From: Paracoccus amoyensis
GTDB taxonomy: Bacteria; Pseudomonadota; Alphaproteobacteria; Rhodobacterales; Rhodobacteraceae
Direction: 5' to 3'
Length of the DNA stretch: 64,000 bases
Assembly: GCF_014490725.1 (NCBI RefSeq)
Contig: NZ_JACOQL010000002.1
Coordinates: forward strand, 1 to 64,000
Below the pieces are notes generated by a model. The model had not been told where the DNA came from, did not search any database, and was given only the letters and a program-made list of their open reading frames with translations. Every line of letters starts with the position of its first letter. Within the stretch, counting starts at the first letter, position 1. The position numbers and the translations under genes were made by a program. This document shows, piece by piece, positions 9,123 through 17,129 of the stretch.

Positions 9123-9994
9123 GACCTGCAATTCTGTCTGTCGTCATGATTGCGGCCGGTGCCCCTGCACCGGCCGCTACAATGGAGCATGTCGGCACCT
9201 TCGTCTGGCGTGACAGCGCCGACAGCTTTGGCGGCTTTTCGGGAATCGAGGTCGGTCAGGACGGCCAGACCTTCTACACCGTCAGTGATCGCGCCCATCT
9301 GTATTGGGGCAATTTTCAGCGTGACGCCGATGGTCGTATCCTTGCTGCCGATATCGAAGGACGCGCCCATCTGCGAAACAGCCACGGCGTGCCGTTGAAA
9401 CCCGGCTATCTGGGCGATAGCGAAGGGCTTGCCGTGGCCCAGGACGGCACAATCTGGGTCAGTTTCGAGGGCCTGGACCGCCTCATCAGCTATGACCACC
9501 CCGAGGCGGCGGCAACCACGCATCCCCGCCCACCCGAACTGCCCGGAATGAAGGTAAACGCCGGTCTGGAGGCTTTGGCGATCCGCGATGACGGAACGAT
9601 CTTTGCGATCCCCGAACGCTCGGGCGGTGAACATCGCCCCTTTCCGATCCTGACGTTCCGGGATGAACAATGGGGCACGGCAGGCGAAATTCGCCGCGAT
9701 CCGCGCTGGTTGCCGGTCGGCGCGGATTTCGGGCCGGATGGCTGGCTGTATCTGCTGGAACGCGACTTCAAGGGCATTCTGGGCTTTACCGCGCGGGTGC
9801 GACGCATGCAGATCACCGATGACGGCCCGCAAAACGAACAGATCCTGCTGGAAACCGGCCAGATGCAATATGACAATCTGGAAGGAATTGCCGTCTGGCA
9901 GGACGATCAGGGCATCCGGATCACACTGGTGTCGGACGACAATTTCCTGATCCTGCAACGGACAGAGCTGGTCGAATACCGCCTGCGCGACTGA
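9095..9994 (+). CDS. Exported esterase-like protein of the phytase-like family (PF13449 type)
   Basis: A 299-residue protein with an N-terminal signal segment ending near 'APAPAAT' and a beta-propeller-like body. The recurring pattern 'GFSGIEVGQDGQTFYTVSD', 'DSEGLAVAQDGTIWVSFEG', 'GLEALAIRDDGTIFAIPE' and 'DNLEGIAVWQD' is that of the 'esterase-like activity of phytase' family. Activity on natural substrates is not known. The start lies within mepA (28-nt overlap), so the two are probably co-translated. Confidence 0.8.
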   Translation: MHQCRFGALRPAILSVVMIAAGAPAPAATMEHVGTFVWRDSADSFGGFSGIEVGQDGQTFYTVSDRAHLYWGNFQRDADGRILAADIEGRAHLRNSHGVPLKPGYLGDSEGLAVAQDGTIWVSFEGLDRLISYDHPEAAATTHPRPPELPGMKVNAGLEALAIRDDGTIFAIPERSGGEHRPFPILTFRDEQWGTAGEIRRDPRWLPVGADFGPDGWLYLLERDFKGILGFTARVRRMQITDDGPQNEQILLETGQMQYDNLEGIAVWQDDQGIRITLVSDDNFLILQRTELVEYRLRD

Positions 9995-10096
9995 CAGGCT
10001 GTTGTTGACAGGGCAGGTCCGGTCGTCATATGCGCGCATTGTTCCGCATGTGGCGGGACCGAGTTGTTCCGCGACCTTGTAAAACGGAAATCATCA

Positions 10097-10699
10097 ATGA
10101 CCCGCTTTCTGCCCGGCATCCTTGCCATGGCCGCCATTGTGGTGGCATCCAACATCCTTGTTCAGTTCGTCCTTGGCGACTGGCTGACCTGGGGTGCATT
10201 CACCTATCCCTTTGCCTTTCTTGTCACCGATGTGATGAACCGCGTTTATGGTGCCGCGTCCGCACGCCGGGTCGTGCTGGCGGGTTTTGCGGTGGGCGTT
10301 GTCTGCTCGCTGATCGCGGCCGGCTTTGACAAGACCACCTTGCGCATCGCCATCGCCTCGGGGACAGCCTTTATCGTCGCGCAGATGCTGGACATCGCCA
10401 TTTTCGACGCGCTTCGCAACGGCGCGTGGTGGAAAGCGCCTTTGATGTCATCGCTGATCGGGTCGGCGCTCGATACGGCGCTTTTCTTTGGCATCGCCTT
10501 CTCTGCCGCGCTTCCCCATGATGCCAATACCGGCTGGGCGAATGAGGCTGTTTCGCTGCTTGGCTATGGTCCGATCACCCCGTTGTGGGTTTCTTTGGCA
10601 ACTGCTGATTGGATGGTCAAACTATGTCTGGCGCTACTTGCCCTTGTGCCCTTCCGTATCCTTGTACGCAATTTGTTGAGCCGTCGCGTAGAAAACTGA
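10097..10699 (+). CDS. yhhQ: Queuosine-precursor transporter (VUT/YhhQ family)
   Basis: A 200-residue membrane protein of the VUT family that takes up queuosine precursors (preQ0/preQ1) for tRNA modification. The family signature 'TYPFAFLVTDVMNRVYG' lies near residues 35-51, and about six hydrophobic segments follow. ATG 10097 has GGAA upstream. That GGAA lies in the 3' arm of a small hairpin (TTCCG 10067-10071 / CGGAA 10085-10089). No recognisable preQ1 riboswitch was found. Confidence 0.87.
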   Translation: MTRFLPGILAMAAIVVASNILVQFVLGDWLTWGAFTYPFAFLVTDVMNRVYGAASARRVVLAGFAVGVVCSLIAAGFDKTTLRIAIASGTAFIVAQMLDIAIFDALRNGAWWKAPLMSSLIGSALDTALFFGIAFSAALPHDANTGWANEAVSLLGYGPITPLWVSLATADWMVKLCLALLALVPFRILVRNLLSRRVEN

Positions 10700-10700
10700 T

Positions 10701-10723
10701 TGACACACAGGCAATCTGTGTCA
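10701..10723. repeat. Perfect 7-bp inverted repeat downstream of yhhQ
   Basis: TGACACA (10701-10707) and TGTGTCA (10717-10723) form a perfect dyad with a 9-nt spacer. It has no U-run after it, so it is a poor terminator. A -35-like TTGACA (10700-10705) coincides with the left arm, so it could be an operator over the promoter of the downstream minigene transcript. No clear -10 element was found. Confidence 0.4.
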
Positions 10724-10765
10724 CCATTTCCTTATAACGGCAACTTTTTGAAAGGAGGTGGTCCA

Positions 10766-10822
10766 GTGTCGAGAGTGATAGTGGAGAGAGGTGTCGGAAC
10801 AGTCAGGGGGGCCGTGACCTAG
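10766..10822 (+). CDS. 18-codon minigene behind an exceptionally long Shine-Dalgarno sequence
   Basis: GTG-initiated frame encoding MSRVIVERGVGTVRGAVT, ended by TAG. The 17 nt at 10750-10766 (GAAAGGAGGTGGTCCAG) can pair continuously, with one G-U, to the 16S rRNA 3' tail; AGGAGG is 7 nt from the GTG. The frame is rich in codons rare in the neighbouring genes (AGA twice, ATA, AGG, GGG, GGA). I do not recognise the peptide. It could be a genuine micropeptide, a stalling or leader peptide, or a ribosome-binding decoy. Confidence 0.5.
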   Translation: MSRVIVERGVGTVRGAVT

Positions 10823-10903
10823 AGGCAAACCTTTGGGTTGTAAGCTCTGATTGGGACCGGACGGATTTTTCCATCCCTAACCGGACCATCTCCGTGGAAC
10901 TCG

Positions 10904-10932
10904 CGAGCCGTCTTATCTGGACGGCTCGTTTT
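10904..10932 (+). terminator. Intrinsic terminator of the minigene transcript
   Basis: Perfect 9-bp stem CGAGCCGTC (10904-10912) / GACGGCTCG (10920-10928) with a 7-nt loop, followed by TTTTC. It is oriented for plus-strand transcription and lies 80 nt after the minigene stop. Confidence 0.85.
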
Positions 10933-10970
10933 CATATTCGCCCAACCGATATCCGGGGAATATGTGGCAA

Positions 10971-11006
10971 ACGAAAAAGGGCGGCCTGCAAGCCGCCCTT
11001 TTTCGT
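10971..11006. terminator. Bidirectional terminator between the minigene region and lctP
   Basis: Perfect 15-bp stem with a 6-nt loop CTGCAA: an A-rich/GGGCGGC left arm (10971-10985) and GCCGCCC/T-rich right arm (10992-11006). T-runs on both strands make it work in both directions. It stops lctP transcription on the minus strand, 20 nt past the stop codon, and insulates the plus-strand transcript. Confidence 0.92.
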
Positions 11007-11025
11007 CTCTGAAGATCTTCTTGGC

Positions 11026-12801
11026 TTATCTACTGGTCGCAACCTGACTGTGCGTGCCTGCGCGATTGACGCGCATCGCAGCAACCACCGCCAGCGCCCA
11101 GATCGCAGCGGCGACCCACCACAATCCGCCATGGATCAAGCCCATTCCGATCAGCCCGGCCTGCACGACGTAATAGGCCATCGGGATCAGCGTCTTGCGG
11201 ATCAGATCACCTTCCTTGTCGGTCAGACCAACGGTCGCGGATGCGGCAACGACGTTATGGACACAGATCATGTTCCCCGCCGCGCCACCGACTGCCTGCA
11301 AGGCCACAACAATCGTCACGCCAAACAGATCAAGCCCGATGCCCTGCGCGGTCGAGAACTGGAACAATGAAAACATCATGTTCGACACAGTGTTCGATCC
11401 GGCGATGAACGCGCCCAACGCGCCCACCAGCGGCGCGAACAATGGCCATGCATGCCCGGTTGCGCCCGCCATCCCCTCGGCCAGCGTGATCGGCATTGAT
11501 GCCATCCCTTCGGATCCCGAATTGATGAACACCTGCACCATCGGCACAGCCAGCAGCAATGCTGGTGCAGCGGCCATCATGGTCTTGCCTGAAATTGCCC
11601 AGGCCTTGCCGTAATCCGATCCGCGCATCCGAAACAGCGCGACCGAGATCAGCGAAGCAATGATCATGATCGTGCCGGGCGAATACAGGAACTGGGCCGA
11701 GGCATTGATCCCGGACCCGAACAGGTTCTGCGCTGACAAGGTCGTCGAAGGCCCCGTCAACCACGCCTTCAGCGGTGCAATCGTCCGTGTCAGCACCAAC
11801 AGGACAGCAACGATGACATAGGGCGACCATGCTGTCAGCAGTGAAATCTCGCGACGCGCCGCGTGCCCGTGCGGGGCGATCTCTGCCTCAGCGGCATCCG
11901 CATCCACGGTGCCCTGCCAGTCGTCACCCCATTGGGTGCGTGGCGGAAAATCAAAGCTGTCCTTTGGCATGAACCACCCGGCCCGTGCCGCAGGGATCAC
12001 GATCATCAGGCCCAGCAGCCCCCCGATCAGTGACGGGAATTCCGGGCCAAGGAACTTGGCGACCAGCCAATAAGGCAGGGTAAAGACGACGCCGGCAAAC
12101 AGCGCAAATTTCCACGCCCGGAAGCCTTCGGCAAAGCTGCGGCTGGCGCCGAAGAAACGGGTCATCATGCCCACCATCATCAGCGGGATCAGAAAACCGA
12201 TCAGCGCATGAACCATCGCCACATTCGCGGCGACGATGGGCACATATTGATCCACCGTCGCGGGATCGATTGCGCTGGCGACCTCGGGGCTGTTTGACAG
12301 GCCGGTTTTGATCCCCACCAACATCGGCGTGCCCACCGCGCCAAAAGATACCGGCGTGGATTGGATAATCAGCGTGACCATGACCGCAGCCATCGCGGGA
12401 AATCCGATCGCGACCAACAACGGTGCGGCGACAGCAGCGGGTGTGCCAAATCCCGATGCCCCCTCGATCATCGAACCGAACATCCACGCGATGATGATGG
12501 CCTGAATGCGTCGGTCGGGCGAGATATCCGTAAAGCCGCGACGGATGGCGCGGATCGCACCCGATTCCTGCACGGTATATAGCAGCAGAATGGCCCCAAA
12601 GACGATGTAAAGCAGGGTCACCGCCGTCACCAGGCCATTCACGGTTGCCCCCGCCACCTTGGCGAAAGGCGCGTTCCACAACAACAACGCCAATAAAACT
12701 GTAATCACATAAGCTGCTGACATGGACAGTTTTGCTGAACGTCGCATGACAACAAGCAGAACAAACACTGCCAGCACGGGCAGTAAGGCTGCAAAGAACA
12801 T
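11026..12801 (-). CDS. lctP: L-lactate permease (LctP/LldP family)
   Basis: A 591-residue inner-membrane lactate:H+ symporter with about 12-14 hydrophobic helices. Family signatures include '[20 protein letters not shown]', '[16 protein letters not shown]' and the C-terminal '[15 protein letters not shown]' and '[12 protein letters not shown]'. Two consecutive ATGs exist; the second (12801) has better spacing from GGGAGGGG. It is transcribed alone, downstream of the thiolase terminator, with a GGTTA/TAACC dyad in its upstream region. No lactate dehydrogenase gene is adjacent. Confidence 0.93.
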   Translation of the reverse strand: MFFAALLPVLAVFVLLVVMRRSAKLSMSAAYVITVLLALLLWNAPFAKVAGATVNGLVTAVTLLYIVFGAILLLYTVQESGAIRAIRRGFTDISPDRRIQAIIIAWMFGSMIEGASGFGTPAAVAAPLLVAIGFPAMAAVMVTLIIQSTPVSFGAVGTPMLVGIKTGLSNSPEVASAIDPATVDQYVPIVAANVAMVHALIGFLIPLMMVGMMTRFFGASRSFAEGFRAWKFALFAGVVFTLPYWLVAKFLGPEFPSLIGGLLGLMIVIPAARAGWFMPKDSFDFPPRTQWGDDWQGTVDADAAEAEIAPHGHAARREISLLTAWSPYVIVAVLLVLTRTIAPLKAWLTGPSTTLSAQNLFGSGINASAQFLYSPGTIMIIASLISVALFRMRGSDYGKAWAISGKTMMAAAPALLLAVPMVQVFINSGSEGMASMPITLAEGMAGATGHAWPLFAPLVGALGAFIAGSNTVSNMMFSLFQFSTAQGIGLDLFGVTIVVALQAVGGAAGNMICVHNVVAASATVGLTDKEGDLIRKTLIPMAYYVVQAGLIGMGLIHGGLWWVAAAIWALAVVAAMRVNRAGTHSQVATSR

Positions 12802-12866
12802 CATTCCCCTCCCATTAATTGTGCAACAGGAAGGCATGCTGACGGACCATGGGTCAAGGAAAAATT

Positions 12867-12883
12867 GGTTATAAAATCTAACC
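12867..12883. promoter_or_regulatory. Candidate operator upstream of lctP
   Basis: Inverted repeat GGTTA-N7-TAACC about 65 nt before the lctP start, in an AT-rich stretch. Lactate operons are often controlled by GntR/FadR-type LldR proteins that bind short GGT/ACC dyads, so this is a plausible site. No such regulator gene is in the window. Confidence 0.35.
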
Positions 12884-12913
12884 GCCAAACTTCGGCGACG
12901 ACGCGCTGGTCAC

Positions 12914-12948
12914 AAAAAGCCCGGCCTCCACATGGAGACCGGGCTTTT
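12914..12948 (-). terminator. Terminator of the thiolase gene
   Basis: Long inverted repeat AAAAGCCCGG-CTCCA / TGGAG-CCGGGCTTTT with one mismatch and a 2-nt apical loop. It lies 20 nt past the thiolase stop codon. The minus-strand T-run (TTTTTG) follows the stem; the plus-strand side also has a short T-run. Confidence 0.85.
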
Positions 12949-12967
12949 GAATCGGTGCAAACTGTCG

Positions 12968-14149
12968 TCAGATGCGCTCGATGGCCAGCGCGATTCCCTG
13001 ACCGCCGCCGATGCACATGGTGATCAGGGCTTTCTTTCCCCCGGTCCGTTCGAGCTCATAAAGCGCCTTCACGGTGATGATCGCGCCGGTCGCGCCGACC
13101 GGGTGACCAAGTGCTACGGCACCGCCATTCGGGTTCACCTTGGCCGGATCAAGACCCAGTTCCTTTGATACCGCCAATGCCTGTGCTGCAAAGGCCTCGT
13201 TGGATTCGATCACGTCGAAATCCTCGACCTTCAGGCCGGTTTTCTTCAGCAGGGCCTGAACCGCCGGGACCGGACCGATGCCCATGACCTCGGGGCGCAC
13301 GCCAGCAACGGCATAGCCAAGGATACGCGCACGCGGCGTCAGACCGGCGGCCTTTCCAGCATCGGCGCGGGCCAGCACAATTGCCGCTGCCCCATCGTTA
13401 ATGCCGCTGGCGTTTCCGGCGGTCACGGTGCCGTCCTTTTGGAACACGGTTTTCAGGGCGGCCAGCTTTTCAAGGCTGGTTTCCTTGGGATGTTCGTCCG
13501 TGTCGAAGGCCACCACGCCCTTGCGGGTCTTGACCTCGACCGGGACGATCTGATCCTTGAAATAGCCCGCCGCAATCGCCGCTGCGGCGCGCTTTTGCGA
13601 TTCCAGTGCAAATTCGTCCTGCGCTTCACGGCTGATGTCGTGTTCCGCAGACACGTTTTCCGCCGTCACGCCCATATGACCCGTGCCCATCGGGCAGGTC
13701 AGCGCGCCGGTCATCATATCGACCAGCTTCTGATCGCCCATTTTCGCTCCAAAACGGGCCGAAGGAACGGTATAGGGCGCACGGCTCATGCTTTCGGCAC
13801 CGCCGGCGACGGCGAAATCGGCGTCGCCCAGTGCCAGCGCCTGCACCGCCGACACGATCGCCTGCACGCCTGAACCGCAAAGACGGTTCACGTTCATCGC
13901 AGGCGTTGTGTGTGGAACACCTGCGTCCAGCATCGCCACGCGGCTAAGATACATGTCACGCGGTTCGGTATTCAGGACATGGCCAAAGACCACCTGTCCG
14001 ATCTTGTCGGGGGTCAGGCCCGCACGCTCGATCGCGGCCTTGGTAACGGTCGCAGCAAGGTCAATCGGCGGAATGGCGGCCAAGCTGCCCCCAAAGCTGC
14101 CAATGGCAGTGCGTGCGCCGGACAGAATGACGATTTCATTATCGGACAT
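12968..14149 (-). CDS. Acetyl-CoA C-acetyltransferase (biosynthetic-type thiolase)
   Basis: A 393-residue thiolase condensing two acetyl-CoA to acetoacetyl-CoA, as in polyhydroxybutyrate or ketone-body metabolism. The nucleophilic Cys91 ('NRLCGSGVQA'), His349 ('GHPVGATGA') and Cys379 ('CIGGGQG') match the PhaA/AtoB catalytic set. ATG 14149 follows AGGAGGGG. No acetoacetyl-CoA reductase (phaB) is adjacent, so PHB versus other use cannot be decided. It could be named phaA, phbA or atoB. Confidence 0.93.
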   Translation of the reverse strand: MSDNEIVILSGARTAIGSFGGSLAAIPPIDLAATVTKAAIERAGLTPDKIGQVVFGHVLNTEPRDMYLSRVAMLDAGVPHTTPAMNVNRLCGSGVQAIVSAVQALALGDADFAVAGGAESMSRAPYTVPSARFGAKMGDQKLVDMMTGALTCPMGTGHMGVTAENVSAEHDISREAQDEFALESQKRAAAAIAAGYFKDQIVPVEVKTRKGVVAFDTDEHPKETSLEKLAALKTVFQKDGTVTAGNASGINDGAAAIVLARADAGKAAGLTPRARILGYAVAGVRPEVMGIGPVPAVQALLKKTGLKVEDFDVIESNEAFAAQALAVSKELGLDPAKVNPNGGAVALGHPVGATGAIITVKALYELERTGGKKALITMCIGGGQGIALAIERI

Positions 14150-14320
14150 GATTCCCCTCCTGAACAAATCTTGGGGAAACATAACCAGCAACGGGCGCAC
14201 GACAAGTCTGGGGTGAAATTTCGTCACGTTTCGCGCCTGCAATTCGGGTCATATTGCAGTCGCCGCAGGATTTCGGCCAATGTGGGGCTGCCCGCAAACC
14301 GTGAAGGGAGCATCCGGCCC

Positions 14321-14665
14321 GTGACACCGCGCATCAAATTGCGACTGGAATATGACGTGCCTCTGGTTCTGGGGCCGGGAAAGCTTCAACTGCTGTCCCT
14401 GATCGATCGTCTGGGCTCGATCTCGGCTGCGGGGCGCGAAATGGGGATGAGCTATAAGCGCGCATGGTCGCTGATCGAAGAGATGAATTCGGCCTTTGCC
14501 GCGCCGGTGGTGGCCAGCAGCCGTGGCGGCAAAGGCGGCGGCGGCGCGACCGTTACCGCAACGGGGCAAGAGGTCATGCGCCGCTTTCAGGCGCTGGAAA
14601 ATCTGTTGGCCGATCAAGGTGCCGACGAGCTGGCTGCCCTGTCGGCCCTGCTGAAGCCGGCCTAA
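14321..14665 (+). CDS. Stand-alone ModE-type winged-helix regulator
   Basis: A 114-residue protein that is only the N-terminal DNA-binding domain of ModE: 'LLSLIDRLGSISAAGREMGMSYKRAWSLIEEMN' spans about residues 23-55, followed by the glycine-rich wing 'GGKGGGGATVTATG'. The molybdate-binding MOP domains are absent, as in many alphaproteobacterial homologues. The GTG start follows AAGGGAG. It is the only gene on this strand locally and its stop overlaps the glpR stop (CTAA). Target genes are unknown. Confidence 0.83.
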   Translation: MTPRIKLRLEYDVPLVLGPGKLQLLSLIDRLGSISAAGREMGMSYKRAWSLIEEMNSAFAAPVVASSRGGKGGGGATVTATGQEVMRRFQALENLLADQGADELAALSALLKPA

Positions 14666-15423
14666 TCGGCAACGATGACCCGCGTTCCCCATTCCGCACA
14701 TTTCTGCATCAGCGAATCAGGCAGGCGCTGATCCACAAAGACCGTGTCCAACTGCCCCATCGAAATGATCCGAACCGGTGCCGATCGGCTTAGCTTGCTG
14801 ATATCGGTGACAAGGAAGGTCTGCCGCGCAAGACCAGCGATGGCGCGGCTGACGCGCACTTCGGCCATGTCGAAATCCAGCAGATCGCCATCGATATCCA
14901 GTGCCGAGGTGCCGATGATGGCATAATCCGGCTTGAACTGGGCCATGAATTCGGTCGTCAGATCGCCGACAAGACCGCCATCCGTCCGGCGCAACGCCCC
15001 CCCCGCAACCATGATGTCGCAGCTTTCATTCGCCACCAGAATATTCGCGACATTCATGTTATTGGTGATGACGGTCAGGTTCCGGTGGTTCAGCAATTCG
15101 CGGGCCACGGCCTCGGTCGTGGTTCCCAGGTTCAGGATGATCGAACTGTTGTCGGGGATCTCGGCCGCGCAGGCACGGGCGATGGCGGCCTTGCCATCGG
15201 AATACATCTGGCGGCGCTGTTCATAGCCGATATTGCTGACACCACTGCGCAGCACCGCGCCGCCATGCACGCGGTCCAGAACGCCCTGATCTGCCAATTC
15301 GCCCAGATCGCGGCGAATCGTTTGCAGGGTCACGTCGAAACGCTCGGCCAATTCCTCCACGCCCACCCGCCCCGAGGCGCGGGCGATGTCCAAAATCTCC
15401 ATCTGCCGAATATTCAAAGCCAC
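14662..15423 (-). CDS. glpR: DeoR-family repressor of glycerol-3-phosphate metabolism
   Basis: A 253-residue DeoR-type repressor. The N-terminal HTH carries 'TLQTIRRDLGELADQGVLDRVHGGAV', and the C-terminal sugar-phosphate sensing domain has 'NLGTTTEAVARELL' and 'TDISKL'. It is divergent from glpD, fitting GlpR, which is released from DNA by glycerol-3-phosphate. The GTG start has GGGAGGG upstream. The 124-nt intergenic region contains TTCG/CGAA repeats that are likely operators. Confidence 0.9.
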   Translation of the reverse strand: MALNIRQMEILDIARASGRVGVEELAERFDVTLQTIRRDLGELADQGVLDRVHGGAVLRSGVSNIGYEQRRQMYSDGKAAIARACAAEIPDNSSIILNLGTTTEAVARELLNHRNLTVITNNMNVANILVANESCDIMVAGGALRRTDGGLVGDLTTEFMAQFKPDYAIIGTSALDIDGDLLDFDMAEVRVSRAIAGLARQTFLVTDISKLSRSAPVRIISMGQLDTVFVDQRLPDSLMQKCAEWGTRVIVAD

Positions 15424-15470
15424 AACATCCCTCCCTTTTTGACGTCACACGACGCGCTTTCTTGCCAATA

Positions 15471-15495
15471 CGAACATTTTCGCACATAAACGAAA
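15471..15495. promoter_or_regulatory. Candidate GlpR operator cluster
   Basis: The glpR-glpD intergenic region contains CGAA (15471), TTTTCG (15477-15482) and CGAAA (15491-15495), giving overlapping dyads CGAA-N4-TTCG and TTTCG-N8-CGAAA in an AT-rich segment. Known GlpR sites are built from TTCG/CGAA half-sites. Exact boundaries are uncertain. Confidence 0.5.
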
Positions 15496-15547
15496 TAATA
15501 CGATAGAATAACGCCCATCTCTTGGCTTATAGCATAATGGAAGCGCG

Positions 15548-17113
15548 ATGACCGAAGTAACAGACCTGTTCATCATCGGCGGCGGTGTAAACGGATGTGG
15601 AATCGCACGTGATGCGGTCGGTCGCGGCCTTTCGGTTCGTCTGGCAGAAATGGGCGATCTGGCCCAGGCGACCAGTTCGAAATCGACCAAGCTGTTCCAC
15701 GGTGGTCTGCGCTATCTGGAATATCTGGAAATCCGGCTGGTCCGCGAGGCGCTGAAAGAACGGGAAACCCTTCTGCGTGCGATGCCTCATATCAGCAAGC
15801 CGATGCGGTTCGTGCTGCCACTGGATCCGAAAATGACCTTCGAATCCAGCACCCCGGTGTCGCGCATCGTCGGCATGCTGATGCCATGGAACAAGGGCCA
15901 TCGGCCGAATTTCCTGATCCGCGCCGGGCTGTTTCTTTATGACAATCTGGGTGGTCGGGATATCCTGCCCGGCACCACCAGCCTGTCGCTGAAGGGAACA
16001 CCAGAAGGCGCACCGCTGAAAGGCGGGCTGGAAAAAGCGTATGAATACAGCGATTGCTGGGTGGATGACGCCCGTCTGGTCGCGCTGAACGCCCGTGACG
16101 CCGCACAGCGCGGGGCAGATATCATGGTTGACGCCCCGGTCGAAAGCGCCCGCCGCGACGGTGATCTGTGGGCCATCACCCTTGCCGATGGCCGCGTCTT
16201 CAAGGCACGCGCCCTGGTAAATGCCGCCGGTCCCTGGGCCGGCAAAGTCATTCATGATGTCGTGCATCTGGACAGCAGGGAATCGGTGCGTCTGGTGCGT
16301 GGTAGCCATATCGTGACGCCGAGACTGTATGACCACGACAAGGCCTATTTCTTTCAGGGCAGCGATGGCCGCATCATTTTTGCGATTCCCTACGAGCGTG
16401 ATTTCACCCTGATCGGCACGACCGACAATGATTTTCAGGGCAACCCGCTGGACGCCGAATGCAGCCCGGCCGAGGCGGAATATCTGTGCCGCTTCGCATC
16501 CGAATATTTCGCAACGCCCGTGACGCCGGATCAGATCGTGTGGAGCTATTCCGGCGTGCGTCCGCTCTATGACGATGGCGCATCCTCGGCCACGGCAGCC
16601 ACGCGCGAATATGTGCTGACGCTGGACGAAAACGGACCCCCCTGCCTGAATGTCTTTGGCGGCAAGATCACCACCTATCGCCGCCTGTCCGAACATGCGC
16701 TGGAAAAGTTGGAGCGGTATTTTCCGCAGGCGGGCAGATCATGGACGGCCGGCGTGCCCCTGCCCGGCGGCGATTTCCCGGTGGGCGATGTGGGCGCGCA
16801 AATCGACGGGCTGGAACGGGATTATCCGTTCCTTGGCTCCGTTTGGGCAACCCGCCTGATCCGCGCCTATGGCACTGATGCGCGCAACATCCTTGGCACG
16901 GCGACCAGTCCCGCCGACCTTGGCCAGGATTTCGGCGCAACCTTGACCGAGGCCGAGGCGCGTTGGCTGATGATGCACGAATTTGCCCGCCGCGCGGCGG
17001 ATGTCGTGTGGCGGCGCAGCAAGCTGGGTCTGCGGCTGTCCGCTGAACAGATTGCAGCCCTCGACAATTGGATGGCACAACAACATGAGGCCGCTTGCAT
17101 CGCGCAGTCTTGA
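15548..17113 (+). CDS. glpD: Aerobic glycerol-3-phosphate dehydrogenase
   Basis: A 521-residue FAD-dependent membrane-associated enzyme that oxidises glycerol-3-phosphate to dihydroxyacetone phosphate and reduces quinone. The N-terminal Rossmann motif is '[19 protein letters not shown]' (residues 9-27), followed by '[17 protein letters not shown]', typical of GlpD. A C-terminal DAO-C domain is present. It is followed 16 nt later by glpK, and both are probably repressed by GlpR. Confidence 0.96.
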   Translation: MTEVTDLFIIGGGVNGCGIARDAVGRGLSVRLAEMGDLAQATSSKSTKLFHGGLRYLEYLEIRLVREALKERETLLRAMPHISKPMRFVLPLDPKMTFESSTPVSRIVGMLMPWNKGHRPNFLIRAGLFLYDNLGGRDILPGTTSLSLKGTPEGAPLKGGLEKAYEYSDCWVDDARLVALNARDAAQRGADIMVDAPVESARRDGDLWAITLADGRVFKARALVNAAGPWAGKVIHDVVHLDSRESVRLVRGSHIVTPRLYDHDKAYFFQGSDGRIIFAIPYERDFTLIGTTDNDFQGNPLDAECSPAEAEYLCRFASEYFATPVTPDQIVWSYSGVRPLYDDGASSATAATREYVLTLDENGPPCLNVFGGKITTYRRLSEHALEKLERYFPQAGRSWTAGVPLPGGDFPVGDVGAQIDGLERDYPFLGSVWATRLIRAYGTDARNILGTATSPADLGQDFGATLTEAEARWLMMHEFARRAADVVWRRSKLGLRLSAEQIAALDNWMAQQHEAACIAQS

Positions 17114-17129
17114 GGGGGAGGAAAGCGAA

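Larger units (their letters stand above)
10740..10935 (+). ncRNA. Candidate short structured transcript carrying a minigene
   Basis: This interval between convergent genes ends in a strong intrinsic terminator and contains an extreme ribosome-binding site with an 18-codon frame. After the stop codon come small hairpins (AACC-TTTG-GGTT near 10829-10840 and GGA-TTTT-TCC near 10863-10872). No Rfam family is recognised: it lacks the SRP core, the tmRNA alanyl acceptor and RNase P motifs. The transcript start is uncertain. It may be a short mRNA, a regulatory RNA, or both. Confidence 0.45.

Noticed and set aside
9995-10096. preQ1 riboswitch upstream of yhhQ
   Set aside because: Looked for because of the gene's function; neither the preQ1-I nor the preQ1-II core is recognisable.
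10740-10935. 4.5S SRP RNA, tmRNA or RNase P RNA
   Set aside because: None of their diagnostic core sequences is present.
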